Source: Diplolepis rosae (lineage: Eukaryota > Arthropoda > Insecta > Hymenoptera > Diplolepididae). Taken from it: a DNA stretch of 64,000 nt. Below the pieces are notes generated by a model that did not search any database, was not told the origin of the DNA, and was given only the letters and a program-made list of their open reading frames with translations. Below are positions 20,950-31,139 of this stretch, piece by piece. Both the position numbers and the translations under genes were made by a program. The first letter of the stretch is position 1. Each line of letters begins with the position of its first letter. Location: the NCBI GenBank assembly GCA_030998225.1, contig JAPYXD010000391.1:1364001-1428000 (forward strand), written 5' to 3'.

Positions 20950-21190
20950 TCTAAAAGACGAATTTTTCCGTGTCAGTTGCAAGCGCCGACTTTTTTTTCT
21001 AGTTGCTGGAAAAGACCGTGGAGATTCTTCTTTCAGCTGTCCGGGACACAAAAATTGGTTGATTAATGGCCACGACACTAACGAGGATAGTCGTTTACAC
21101 GGGGAGGTTTGATCTCGAGCCCGATAGGTTCTCTCATAGAACATGCTGGAAACCCATTAAAGTTGAATCCCGCACGCGTAGCATGTAAGT
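20950..21190 (+). other. Balanced-composition island ending in a splice-donor-like site
   Basis: This stretch is clearly richer in G+C than the flanks and matches no repeat in the window. It ends at CAT|GTAAGT (about 21184-21192), a consensus-like 5' splice site on the plus strand. No long plus-strand frame; the minus-strand frame 21144-20917 is Arg/Ser-rich and unrecognised. It could be an untranslated exon or regulatory DNA. The evidence is weak. Confidence 0.25.
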
Positions 21191-21540
21191 TCGGATGTTA
21201 ATCGTGATGCGTCGAGGGCTAGAAATCCGATTTTGCAGCTGCATTTCCAACAAATTCAATTAATTGATGTTCACAGAAAAAACTCTGGGATCATTTTTGT
21301 TGCAGATTATTGTAACAGCAAAATTGGAATCATTTTGACCTTTTGCTTTTTCTGTGACTGTGGAGATTTTCAAACGTCCTGATATAGTCGATTTGCAGAA
21401 CTTGAGGATCGCTGGGGAACGCGAAATGGGCACTTGCTCGACAGTTAAGAGGTAAATTCCGTTAAATCAACAATATCTTGGTTGTAGATTTAGAATATCG
21501 ATTCTTAGAGAAACAATTCGCTTTAGCTGACGCCAAATTG
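21191..21540. other. No feature recognised
   Basis: Transitional stretch between the island and family N; no frame, no repeat match. Confidence 0.3.
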
Positions 21541-21544
21541 TAAA

Positions 21545-21790
21545 TATCCTGGCGAAACTTTTGGGAAGAAATCCTATCCGTTTAGTGAAAAACAACCAAA
21601 AATCAATCCGTCTTAATCCAATCGATTTCTCTTCAATCCGAATCAATACGAATGAATCCGAACCAATCCGAATCATTCCGATCTTTGATTCAATCGGATT
21701 AAAAACTTGGATCGGATTTATTTGGATTAATGTCTCGGATTTGAGCGAAATGAATCGGATTCAGTCGGATTGGTTAATGATAGTTATTCA
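21545..21790 (+). repeat. Family N: AATCCGAA array, copy 2
   Basis: Dense iteration of 'aatccg', 'atcggatt' and 'gaatcc'. Because the words are inverted copies of one another, both strands stay open (21561-21824 plus, 21676-21467 minus) and encode Ile/Arg/Asn/Pro-repetitive products. These are repeat artefacts, not genes. Confidence 0.7.
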
Positions 21791-22030
21791 TCAAACGAGA
21801 TACAAAAAGTTGTTCGGTTTTTAATATAATTATTATATACATTTTATTGTATGATAAAGGATTTTATATATATTCTTCAATTATATAGATAATATCAATT
21901 CATGTATAATATTAATTTTTAGTATTCAGTGTATTAAATTCAAAATGAACCTAACCTCAAATTTCAACACCATTATTACAGTAAAACTGTCACGAAACTA
22001 TCAAAAATCAACTCGACTTAATTAATTAAA
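21791..22030. other. No feature recognised (AT-rich)
   Basis: Contains 'attcagtgtattaaattcaaaatgaacctaacct', also present near 17818. This is a short dispersed repeat of unknown type. Confidence 0.3.
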
Positions 22031-22135
22031 TTCCCTTCAATCCGAATGAATTGTTTCGGAATGGTTCGGAAGCAAATTTTAGAATAGTTTGGAATAGCTC
22101 TGATTCACTCGGATTGAATTCCAATCCGATATATA
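22030..22135 (+). repeat. Family N fragment
   Basis: Carries 'caatccgaatgaattgtttcggaa', 'aaattttagaatagtttgga' and 'ctcggattgaattccaatccga', the terminal part shared with 14640-14730. Confidence 0.6.
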
Positions 22136-22149
22136 TAAATATATAATTT

Positions 22150-22700
22150 TTTTATGTTGAGTAGCTTTATTTAAAAAGTTTTTGGGTTTTTTCTAAAATT
22201 CCAGCACCTTTATGTATTTTTTGAGTTTTTTTGGACAATTTGGACTTTGAATAACATTTTTGTTTTTAAACCAATTGTCATGATTCTTTTTTTATTTTAT
22301 TCCTTGCAGTGTGTAGCAATTTTCTAGATATGGAAAACATTCTAGCTAAAAAATTAACTACAAATTTTATTTTTTTATTTTGGTATATTTAAAATTTTTT
22401 TTTTGAATTTTATTTTATTTGTTACTTTTCTTTCAGTCATTTTACCTTATTTCCCATACCCAAAAAGTTGCTTCAGATTGTAAGGAACAAAAGAAAAAAA
22501 GAATCTTGATAATTGGTTGAAAAACAAAAAAGTTATTCAAAGTCAAAAAATGCCCAAAAAACTGAAAATTTGTAGTTTTAAAAATACATAAAGGTGCTGG
22601 AATTAAAAAAACAAATCCAAAACTTTTCTATATAAAGGTACTAAACATAAAAAAGATTATATGGAAGGTCTAAACTCAAAAAATAAAACTATTTTTCCAA
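22150..22700. mobile_element. Family I foldback element, copy 2 (left end truncated)
   Basis: The arms 22160-22390 and 22440-22690 are inverted copies ('ccagcacctttatgtatttt', 'ctttgaataacatttttgttttt', 'ttccttgcagtgtgtagcaa'). The outer GCGCCACC end is missing on the left and the right end is eroded. Non-coding. Confidence 0.75.
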
Positions 22701-23116
22701 TTTTCTACATCATTATTATCTTTTTCCTGTTCTCTTTCGCTAATCACCTAACGTCTAATTCCACAATTATTTTTTGATTTTCAATTATTCACATTTTATA
22801 AGAAAATTTAATTTAGTTGCTATCTAGGAAATGAGTAGAAATGAGGATTTATGGACATATTTAGAAGAGTTTGTTATCCATGCAATATTACTTATGCTTC
22901 CATTGCTCTCAATTTGCCTTTGTGATTAGTATATTGTTTTATAACTTTTCGTTTATATACACGAGAGTACACTAAATTTATAATCATGTCGTACAAGGTC
23001 ATTGATTGTTCATACTTACAAACATGCAACACGTAATTAAAACTTTTAATTTACAAACTTTAAGGTGGATCGATACATGAACATAACCTCAAATAATATA
23101 ACAGTTTATAGAAACA
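22701..23116. other. No feature recognised
   Basis: AT-rich, no frame, no repeat match. Confidence 0.3.
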
Positions 23117-23360
23117 CGGAGAAAAAAATCTGTTGCATTTACTGAATTCATGTTTTAAAATAGTAACAGCATAAATTTTCTGCGAATTCAACAGATATTT
23201 TCAATAAAATTCACTGCTTTCTGTAAAAGTAATAGATTTGTCGATAAATATTACAAAAATGCCGTTTAAATCAAGATTTTTAAGAAACTTCCTTATTCTG
23301 TAAATTTAACAAAAATTTCTGTAGTATTTATTTTATGCTGTTACTATTTTAACTTTCCTA
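23117..23360. repeat. Palindromic AT-rich repeat (possible MITE)
   Basis: 'aaaatagtaacagcataaa' at about 23157-23176 is the inverse of 'tttatgctgttactatttt' at about 23332-23350. Between them are CTGTAAA/ACAGAT words in both orientations. Ends and target duplication are not clear. Confidence 0.45.
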
Positions 23361-24228
23361 TATCTAATTTTTCTTTTTATTCAATCTCTACAATTCTGCT
23401 TCTTATATTTGTTTTAAATAATTTTTTTCACCATTTATTGAATAATCAAAATTTGCAGTGTCTAGTTTCTAAAAAAATCTTTTGAACAAATAGTTTGACC
23501 AGCAGAATTGTAGAAAATGTTTCAATGGACAAAATGAGCTATTGTTCATTAAGATAAAATAATAATTAACAAAAATTCATTTTTGTTCTATTTTTTCTGG
23601 TTTTCAAAAAACGTTATTCATTTTAAGGTTATGTCAATGAGTCGATCTACTTTAAGACCATTATAAACGAGTGGGAAGATTGATATATTATAGTTAAGAC
23701 TTTTATTATCAAATCGCCCTTCTATATTGACCTTCATATGAAATTATGTTTCAAAACGTTTTTTTATAAAATCAACATAAATATTTAAACAACTTTTATC
23801 CTAGAATGTGAGGTTTAAAGCAGCACCAAAACCGCAGTAAAGACCCATTCATTCGGCTCGTGCTTCTCAGTGATACGATATTCACGGAGGGTCATTTTTT
23901 TGGCTCCCAGCAAACCACAAACTCGATATTTAATGCGAAAAGTACGACTTGCACAACCGAGGCGTTTGAACTCAAAAGATATCTGATTTCTTACTCTGTA
24001 GGTCGTATACGTTTCACTTTCTACTCTCTCTTGATTTTTCAATCCGGAAGATATTTAAAAATAAAGATTATTCAAAAAAATCAAATGACATTTTTTCTGA
24101 CGACACATATAAATGTTCGTAGCTTTAATACCTTTTTAAAATACATAAGTATCTCAACTTTAACAACATAGTAATTGAGATTAAAATTAATTACATTTTT
24201 ATGATGCATTTTAATTTGTGCACAAAAT
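23361..24228. other. No gene recognised
   Basis: Two opposed overlapping frames (24042-23815 minus, 23860-24171 plus) sit at 23815-24171. Neither gives a recognisable product. Composition is more even between 23810 and 24050 than elsewhere, so an exon fragment is not excluded. Confidence 0.3.
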
Positions 24229-24230
24229 TA

Positions 24231-24450
24231 CTCTCTAAATCTGAATCATTCAAAATCTACTGATTATCAGTGAAATTCGACTGCTTAAAATAGTTAAAAA
24301 GAGGTTACTGTGAATCAGTCAAATTTCATTGATTGTTTTAAGAAGATTGACTGATAAATCAGTGAAACGATTATTTTTCACCGATGACTCAGTGAAAACG
24401 CGAATGACTGATTCAATCAGTGAAAATTTTACTGATTCTGATTTAGAGAG
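24231..24450. mobile_element. Family B MITE, copy 3
   Basis: 220 bp, CTCTCTAAATCTGAATCATT to ATTTAGAGAG, with TA on both sides. Followed by a spacer ('atctcacaattgttttgtgacgtttgaaac') that also follows the copies at 24564 and 26961 and, inverted, precedes the copy at 29544. Confidence 0.85.
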
Positions 24451-24563
24451 TAATCTCACAATTGTTTTGTGACGTTTGAAACAATTACTGGATAGTCAAA
24501 ATGAATATTTATGGAAAAGAAAGTGTTTCAGAAGGAATTTTCATTTTATCTCATTTCAATCAA

Positions 24564-24836
24564 CTCTCTAAATATGAATCAGTAAAAATCTACTGATTAT
24601 CAGTGAAATATGACTGATTCAAATAGCTAAAAAGAGGTTACTGTAAATCAGTCAAATTTCACTGATTACTTCATTGGAAATCAACTAAATTAAAAGTAAA
24701 AAATATTTTTTTCATTGATTCAATCAGTGAAAATTAACTGATTTGTCAATGAAAAATATTTTTGCACTGATGACTCGGTGAAAAGGCAAATTACTGATTC
24801 CATCAGTGAACATTTGACTGATTCTGATTTAGGAAG
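24564..24836. mobile_element. Family B MITE, copy 4 (273 bp, extra internal repeats)
   Basis: From CTCTCTAAATATGAATCAGT to 'gattctgatttaggaag'. Longer than its sisters by about 50 bp, through added CACTGATT/AATCAGTG units. Together with its shared spacer it forms a tandem of MITE plus about 115-bp spacer. Confidence 0.8.
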
Positions 24837-24967
24837 TAATCTCACCATCGTTTTGTGACGTTTGAAACTATTAGTGGATAGTCAAAATGAATATTTATGG
24901 AAAAGAAAGTGTTTCAGATGGAATTTATATATTATCTTATTTCAATTAACTTTAATTAACGTATATA

Positions 24968-25180
24968 CTCTTTAAATCTGAATCAGTCAAAATCTTCTGA
25001 TTATCAGTGAAATTTGACTGATTCAAATAGCTAAAAAGAAATTACTGGATATCAGTCAAATTTCAGTGATTCAATAAGTGAAAATTAACTGATTTAACAG
25101 CAAAAATTAACTGACTTAACAGTGAAAAATATTTTTTGCTGGTGAACCACTGAAAAGGCAAATCAGTGATAATTTGAATT
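24968..25180. mobile_element. Family B MITE, copy 5 (right end lost)
   Basis: Starts after TA with CTCTTTAAATCTGAATCAGT. The interior is as in other copies, but the right terminal repeat is missing after about 25170. Confidence 0.75.
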
Positions 25181-25199
25181 ATTACATGCAAAGAATGTG

Positions 25200-25420
25200 A
25201 CTAATAAACAATCGTTCCGACCGCGGATTTATTCGGATTGAAAATTTGGTTTGGATTAATTTGGATTGAAGCCTCGGATTGAATCGGATTGAGTAAGATT
25301 GATTTTCTACCAATTTGCATTTAAACAGGATTCAAAATGTTTTTCGCATTGGTTCTGATGGGCTCTGATTCGCTCGGATTGATTTCCAATCCTAAAATTT
25401 TTTCAGGGCAGCATTGTTGC
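25200..25420 (-). repeat. Family N array, copy 4
   Basis: Iterated 'cggatt' and 'ttggatt' words, ending in 'ctcggattgatttccaatcc...cagggcagcattgttgcc', as at 14730 and 19606. Confidence 0.6.
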
Positions 25421-25914
25421 CAACTATACGAGGAAAAAATAAAGAATATTTTATGAAAAATTATATTTTATTTCTGAGACGTAGATAACGTTTTAGTCAT
25501 ATCCTTTAAAAAGTGTACCCTTGCCGTTAAAAAATTAAGTTTAAAGTAGCCATGAAGCATAAACAACCCCAGTACAGTAATCAATATCAATCTCCATTTA
25601 TGAATTATACGAGAAGGAAGGGGAAAATGAAGAAATATTACAATATTGATCATGTGAAACGTTAAGGAGAGCTAAACTACGAGAGAGAAATGGATGTCCA
25701 GAGTGCACATGTTGTTTGCTTAATTAACATACGACGGCTTTTTCAAGTCTGGGAAATAAATGGAGAAAAAAGAGAGTAGAAAAAAAATGTACTCGCAAGC
25801 ACGCATGGCACTGCAATTTCGTATCGGATATCCTCATTGTCAGGCCCATTCGCGTTTTTTAAAATATAGTTAATTTATGCTTCACTCTATATCATCCGAC
25901 AAAAAATGTCAAAA
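25421..25914. other. No gene recognised
   Basis: Single-copy-like DNA. The 61-codon minus-strand frame (25653-25468) has a hydrophobic N-terminal half but nothing recognisable. Confidence 0.3.
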
Positions 25915-26955
25915 TAGGATCATTTTTTTGTGTTTTTGAACAAAACTTTACGAAAAAATCCAAAATTCGAATACTGGTTTCTGATAGTACTCGCGCATAA
26001 ATATCTATTAATTATTCTAATAAAATTTTTTGATTAAACTAAAATTAGGAAAGTTAGAGTATGTTAAAACTTGAAAAAAGTCAATGTCTAAATTCCATTT
26101 TCAAGTTAAATTATACGAAATACGAAAAAAAGTTATGATACAAAATTGTTTACTACATAAAGATCTTCAAGTTTGAATCGCAACATTTTTTCATTGGATG
26201 TATATTTTTCTTTTTAATTTTAAAAAATACTATTGAAAATCCAAAATTCAATTTTATAACAATAATATGTGGTATAAGAAAAAAACGTAAGTTTGCAAAA
26301 TTTTTCGTTTCAAAAAGATCTACAAATTTTGTCTGGCATACTTTCTAATAAAATGTATATTTTTCATTTTAATTTCAAAAAATATGTTTAAAAATCAAAC
26401 ATTCCATTATTTAAACAAAATAAGTGACATACGAAAGAAAGGTTAAGATGGAAAATTGTTTACTACATGAAGATCTACAAGTTTGAATCGCAACATTTTT
26501 TCATTAGATGTATATTTTTCTTTTTAATTTTAAAAAATACTATTGAAAATCCAAAATTCAATTTTTTAACAATAATATGTGAAATGCGAAAAAAACGTTA
26601 AGATGGAGAATTGTTTACTACATGAAGATCTAGTTTGAATCGCAACATTTTTTCATTAGATGTATACTTTTCTTTTCAATTTTAAAAAATACTATTGAAA
26701 ATCCAAAATTCAATTTTCTAACAATAATATGTGAAATGCGAAAAAAACGTAAGTTTAAAAAATTTTTCGTTTCAATAAGATCTACAAATTTTGTCTAACA
26801 TAGTTTCTGGTGAAACGTATATTTTTTATTTTAATCTTAAAAAATACGATTAAAATTTAAAAATTCCATTATTTAAGATGTATATTTTATGTTTTGATTT
26901 TAAATTCTGAATATCAAAAATTCCGTTTCTCAACTAAAATATGTGAGATACAAAA
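25915..26955 (+). repeat. Family A, expanded copy
   Basis: Starts like the window start (tttttgtgtttttgaacaaa, actggtttctgatagtactc). The monomer with 'tttgaatcgcaacattttttcatt' occurs three times (26165, 26475 and 26630), so it holds more monomers than copy 1. It ends 'atgtgagatacaaaataagc', exactly where a family B copy begins. Confidence 0.75.
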
Positions 26956-26960
26956 TAAGC

Positions 26961-27227
26961 TAAATCTGAATCAATCAAAATCTACTAATTATCATTGAAA
27001 TTTGGCTGTTTAAAATAGCTAAAAAAAGGTTACTGTGAATCAGTCAAATTTCATTGATTTCTTCAGTAAAATTAACAGATAAATCAGTGAAACGATTATT
27101 TTTCACTGATTCAATTAGTTAAATGTAACTGATTGAACAGTGAAAAATATGTTTTCACCTATGAATCAGTAAAAAGGCAAATCACTGATTCAATAGGTGA
27201 AAATTTGACTGATTCAGATTTAGAGAG
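26961..27227. mobile_element. Family B MITE, copy 6
   Basis: The left TIR lacks its first bases (starts TAAATCTGAATCAATC). The right end ATTTAGAGAG is followed by TA and the shared spacer. A stray piece of the same family lies at 27299-27357. Confidence 0.75.
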
Positions 27228-27357
27228 TAATCTCACAATTGTTTTGTGACGTTTAAAACTATTAGTGGATAGTCAAAATGAATATTTATTTATTATTTTA
27301 TCAGTGAAAATTAACTGATCCATTAGCGAAAATAAACTGATTCAACAGTGAATTTTG

Positions 27358-27664
27358 CAAAATTTTCACTTAAACAAAGTCGACAGACGTTCTCTATCGT
27401 GTTCTATATTATGTTCCAAATTTTCATGTAGATATTTTGTAAAATAAAAAAATTATCTTACATTAACTTTTACAGGAATTTGTCACGTGATCTAGGTGAT
27501 TCATGGCCTTAAGGTTTTGATCGAAGAATAATATAAAAAAATAAATATTTTAGTATCGGAATCTTATGCGATATTTTTCTCTCTGAAGTTGATGAATTCC
27601 GCTAACCAACTAAAATGATAAACTTTATAACAGTTCTCACTGAATTTAACTCATGCGCGACTTA
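27358..27664. other. No feature recognised
   Basis: Single-copy-like DNA with no frame. Confidence 0.3.
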
Positions 27665-28337
27665 TAAGGTAGCTGATCCACGAAAATTAGACCTCAGGCA
27701 AAAATAGATAATTTTGCTTTCAAGAATAGGAATATTATTATTGAAGGGCTATTTTGGAAGAGAAAAGATTAATTTCCATGAAAAAAATTTGAAATACAGG
27801 AAAAATAATTTTATTAATAAATTTTATTTTGCCCCAACTTTTTTTCTTATCGCTTCTTACCAAATTTTAAAAAATTATGCGATTTTATTAAATTACAAAT
27901 CACTTTTTCAAGAAACAGATTCCCTACAACTTAAACATTTCCAAGTTTCGAAAATGAATAAATTATTATCAAATTCAGTAATTTGTTTATAAAAATTTCG
28001 TTTTGGAAAATGTTATTTTAATGGTTTCAGCCATTAAAGAATTTATTTTTTTAAATCAGAAACGGTGCAGTTGTGGGAAATATTTTCTCTGAAAAAATGA
28101 TTCATGATTTATTAGAATCGCATAATTTTTTAAAATTTGGTAAAAAGCGATAAGAAAAAAAGTTTGGTCAAAAATAAAATTTATTAATAAAATTATTTTT
28201 CTGTGTTTCAAATTTTTTTCATGTAAAATAATCTTTTCTCTTTCAAAATAGCCATTCAATAATAATATTGCTATTCTTGAAAGCAAAATTATCTATTTTT
28301 GCCCGAGGTCTAATTTTTGTGGATGAAAACTACCTTA
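27665..28337. mobile_element. Foldback element with about 265-bp arms
   Basis: The arms 27665-27940 and 28065-28337 are inverted copies. The outer ends pair as TAAGGTAG / CTACCTTA and then 'ccacgaaaattagacctc' / 'gaggtctaatttttgtgg'. Because the arms are copies, the plus frame 27714-27992 and the minus frame 28286-28056 encode nearly the same Lys/Ile/Phe-rich peptide, a symmetry artefact and not two genes. A third, partial arm is at 37669-37870. Confidence 0.85.
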
Positions 28338-28886
28338 AGTAATATTTACGTTATATAAAATGCGTCATGAGAATGTAAAAAATGTTTGCTTTTAGCAATA
28401 GCAATTTACCAATCTCGTTCGAGTTGTGCGTGCTCATTTGTGTGCAAGTCGACCTTTATTAAAGGAACACGTGTACGATCAAAATTAATGCATAAAATCG
28501 ATACCTACGTCAGCTTTATATGCGCCTCAATGGAGCCTAATGTCATAACAAGGTGAATTCACCTACTTGAATTATGTTCCTCTCTTCTAGAGCATTAGAG
28601 CATACGAAAGCAAAATTAATATTCAGAAGACACTGCTTTGCTTATCATATGTTTTACTCGTAAAATCATCTTCAATTGATACTACTTGGGATAAATGTAC
28701 AGACATGACTAAACTGGTTCCTCAAATTAGATAATTCGATTGGAAGTTTGGAGAAGGCTCCTCCGTATCAGGGATATTATTGGGTCATCACCTAACGCTA
28801 TAACGTCATTTGGCCTTCAACAACGTTATAGCATTTTGCTACCGAGGGAAGCATCTCACAATATTTTAGCCATATACGATCTTTTA
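28338..28886. other. No gene recognised
   Basis: Single-copy-like DNA. 28365-28384 carries 'cgtcatgagaatgtaaaaaa', the LINE-tail-like word also seen at 37455 and 49808. The 60-codon frame from 28740 runs into a MITE. Confidence 0.3.
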
Positions 28887-28888
28887 CA

Positions 28889-29099
28889 CTCTCTAAATCC
28901 AAAACAGTCAAATTTTCACTGATTGAATCAGTGAATTGCCTATTCACTGTTTTATCAGCGAAAAATATTTTTCACTGTCAAATCAATTAATTTTCACTTA
29001 TTGAATCTGTAAAAAATCGTTCCACTGATTAAATCAGTCATATTTCACTAAAGTAATCAGTGAAATTTGACTGCTTTTGACTGATTCAAAATTAGAGAA
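28889..29099. mobile_element. Family B MITE, copy 7
   Basis: Starts CTCTCTAAATCCAAAACAGT and ends 'gactgattcaaaattagagaa'. Inverse orientation to the copy at 6471. Followed by 'catggagaaactcttcatggtaaaatttagta'. Confidence 0.75.
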
Positions 29100-29171
29100 C
29101 ATGGAGAAACTCTTCATGGTAAAATTTAGTATTAATTCTCTGAAATAGCAAAATCGTGATCTAAAAACTAA

Positions 29172-29352
29172 AATATCAGTTACATTTAACTGATTGAATC
29201 AGTAAAAAATAATCGTTTCACTGATTGATTAGTCAATTTTTCTGAAGCAATCAATAAAATTTTACTGATTAACAGTGACCTCTTTTTAGCTATTTTAAGC
29301 AGTCGAATTTCACTGATAATCAGTAGATTTTGTCTGATTCAGATTTAGAGAG
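29172..29352. mobile_element. Family B MITE, copy 8 (left end missing)
   Basis: Same orientation as copy 7, ends 'gattcagatttagagag' and has the same trailing phrase 'catggagaaactcttcattgtaaaatttagta'. Copies 7 and 8 therefore arose by tandem duplication of MITE plus flank (period about 253 bp). Confidence 0.75.
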
Positions 29353-29543
29353 CATGGAGAAACTCTTCATTGTAAAATTTAGTATTGTATTATTTCCTGA
29401 AATAGTAAAATCGTGATCGACACATCAAACAAATTTTAGACGATATATTTATTGATATGTTAATAATACAAAAAAAAAATTCAAAATATTCATTTTGACT
29501 ATCCACTAATTGTTTCAAACGTCACAAAACAATTGTGAGATTA

Positions 29544-29688
29544 CTCTCTAAATCTGAATCAGTCAAATTTTCACTTATTGAATCAGTGATTTGCCTTTTC
29601 ACTAATTAATCGGTGAAAACATATTTTCCATTATTAAATCAGTTACATTTAAATGATTAAATCAGTGAAAAATAATCTTTTCAATCGA
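29544..29688. mobile_element. Family B MITE, copy 9 (truncated by family A)
   Basis: TA followed by CTCTCTAAATCTGAATCAGT. The interior stops near 29688, where family A sequence starts. Confidence 0.75.
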
Positions 29689-29691
29689 TAT

Positions 29692-30185
29692 CTCGAAAAG
29701 GAAAAAAATTCGTAGACTGTTTTTAAGCAAACAATTTTTTATTTTAACGCTTATTTTGTATCTCACATATTTTGGTTAAAAAATTGAATTTTTCATATTC
29801 AATATTTAAAATTAAAACATAAAATTTATATCTTATCGAAAAATGTCCTCCTGAGAATTTGTAGACCTCATTTAGGCAAATCATTTTCCATCCCAGCGTT
29901 TTTTTCGTATCTCACATATTTTTTTTTAAATAATGGAATTTTTAAATTTTAATCATATTTTTTAATATTAAAATAAAAAATATACGTTTAATCAGAAACT
30001 ATGTCAGACAAAATTTGTAGATCTCATTAAAACGAACAATTTTACAATCTTACGTTTTTTTCGTATTTCACATATTTTGGTTAAAAACTTGAATTTTTCA
30101 TATTCAATATTTAAAATTAAAACATAAAATTTATATCTTATCGAAAAATGTTGCGATTCAAACTTGTAGATCTTTATGTAGTAAA
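29692..30185 (-). repeat. Family A, inverse copy (about three monomers)
   Basis: The inverse of the monomers at 26160-26960: 'cgtatctcacatattttggtt', 'aggcaaatcattttccatc', 'agaaactatgtcagacaaaatttgtagatctc'. It ends abruptly at 'gtagtaaacaactt'. Confidence 0.75.
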
Positions 30186-30187
30186 CA

Positions 30188-30644
30188 ACTTCATGTACAT
30201 AATATACATAAAATTTAATAATATTTTTAACAGTGTAGTGATAATTCATATGCGTCGAAAATGCCCATGTGTACTGTTAAAATTTTTGTATTTAATTAAA
30301 TATAGAAGTATATGAAGTAATTTGCATATTAAGTGTATGTAATTTAATATACGCAATTATGAATTTTAATATGCATCAAAGTCTCGATAAAATAGAATAT
30401 TCCTTTATTTTTTATACAATTAAAAAATGAATTTATATCTATATGAAAGAAAATAATCTACTTTATTATGCACAACCTAGATTCACTGCAAAAATCAATT
30501 TATAATTGCATTATATGAAATTATGTGAGTTTGTAATTCTGGTATATTAAATTCATATATTAAATCTATCATACGAGTGTATTGTTTCACAAATAACTAG
30601 AGAGATATTCAATTTCATGTAAATATATTTTATATAATATATTT
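30188..30644 (+). repeat. Family E dispersed repeat, copy 1
   Basis: Ordered phrases: 'catgtacataatatacat', 'taacagtgtagtgat', 'gaattttaatatgcat', 'tcgataaaatagaatattcc', 'tttatatctatatgaaag', 'ggattcactgcaaaaa' (variant) and 'acgagtgtattgtt'. Shared with 31140-31740, 31838-31890, 62190-62240 and 63840-64000. It includes the unoccupied site (TA at 30459-30460) for the MITE at 31235. Non-coding. Confidence 0.75.
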
Positions 30645-30920
30645 CAAATTAATTAGTTGAGTTTGAAATTTTTGTCACTGCCTACATTATCGGAGGATCA
30701 CTAGTCGCGTGTCAGATAGGATACGTTGTCGACAGGTGTCCTCGTAGACAATTTCAAACTCTTATATCGCAAATAATGCAAATAAATTTAATATTTTAAA
30801 GAATTTGAAAATCTTTCTGTGGAAAAAATGACGCTTTCGACTGCGCTGGGATTCGAGCCCAGGTCTTTCGATTGCCGGTCGACTGCTTGACAAAAATTTC
30901 AAACTCAACTAATTAATTTG
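30645..30920. mobile_element. Inverted-repeat element with exact 33-bp arms enclosing a SINE piece
   Basis: 30645-30677 (caaattaattagttgagttt...gtca) and 30888-30920 are exact inverted complements, extending to about 36 bp with mismatches. Inside are 'ctgcctacattatcggagga...' and an inverse SINE fragment. The right-arm sequence occurs alone at 31788-31815. Target duplication not evident. Confidence 0.7.
30794..30887 (-). mobile_element. tRNA-derived SINE, inverse copy (5' truncated)
   Basis: Inverse of 31015-31108: tail 'ctttctgtggaaaaaatgacgctttcgactgcg', B-box 'ctgggattcgagcccag', anticodon arm 'tcgattgccggtcgactgc'. Truncated just before the D arm. Confidence 0.8.
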
Positions 30921-30996
30921 AAAATAATTTACAGCCGCAAGGCTGAGCCACTAGGCGATATAAGGAGATCTTCCTGTGGAGAAAGGGATGTCGGAC

Positions 30997-31111
30997 GCCT
31001 GTGTAGCTCAGTGGTCAGAGCAGTCGACCGGCAATCGAAAGACCTGGGCTCGAATCCCAGCGCAGTCGAAAGCGTCATTTTTTCCACAGAAAGATTTTCA
31101 AATTCTTTAAA
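30997..31111 (+). mobile_element. tRNA-derived SINE with intact cloverleaf-like head
   Basis: The best copy of the family. Head: D arm GCTC...GAGC with A-box-like TAGCTCAGTGGTCAGAGC; anticodon arm with 4 of 5 pairs (GTCGA/TCGAA) around a 7-nt loop CCGGCAA, so the anticodon-like triplet is GGC; TΨC arm CTGGG-CTCGAAT-CCCAG with B-box GGCTCGAATCC; acceptor-like CTGTG/CGCAG. Tail: 'tcgaaagcgtcattttttccacagaaagattttcaaattctttaaa'. The non-tRNA tail and the recurrence at 11009, 12296, 30794 (inverse) and 31739 (inverse) show a SINE rather than a tRNA gene. The internal RNA polymerase III boxes are intact here, so this copy could be transcribed. Confidence 0.85.
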
Positions 31112-31139
31112 ATATTATAATATATTTCATGTAAATATA

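Noticed and set aside
21467..21824. Opposed frames with IRIN/NPIR-type repeats
   Set aside because: Both come from the palindromic AATCCGATT words of family N; not a repeat protein.
30997..31072. tRNA gene
   Set aside because: Cloverleaf pairing is good, but the same head with the same non-tRNA tail recurs at other sites, some truncated, so it is a SINE.
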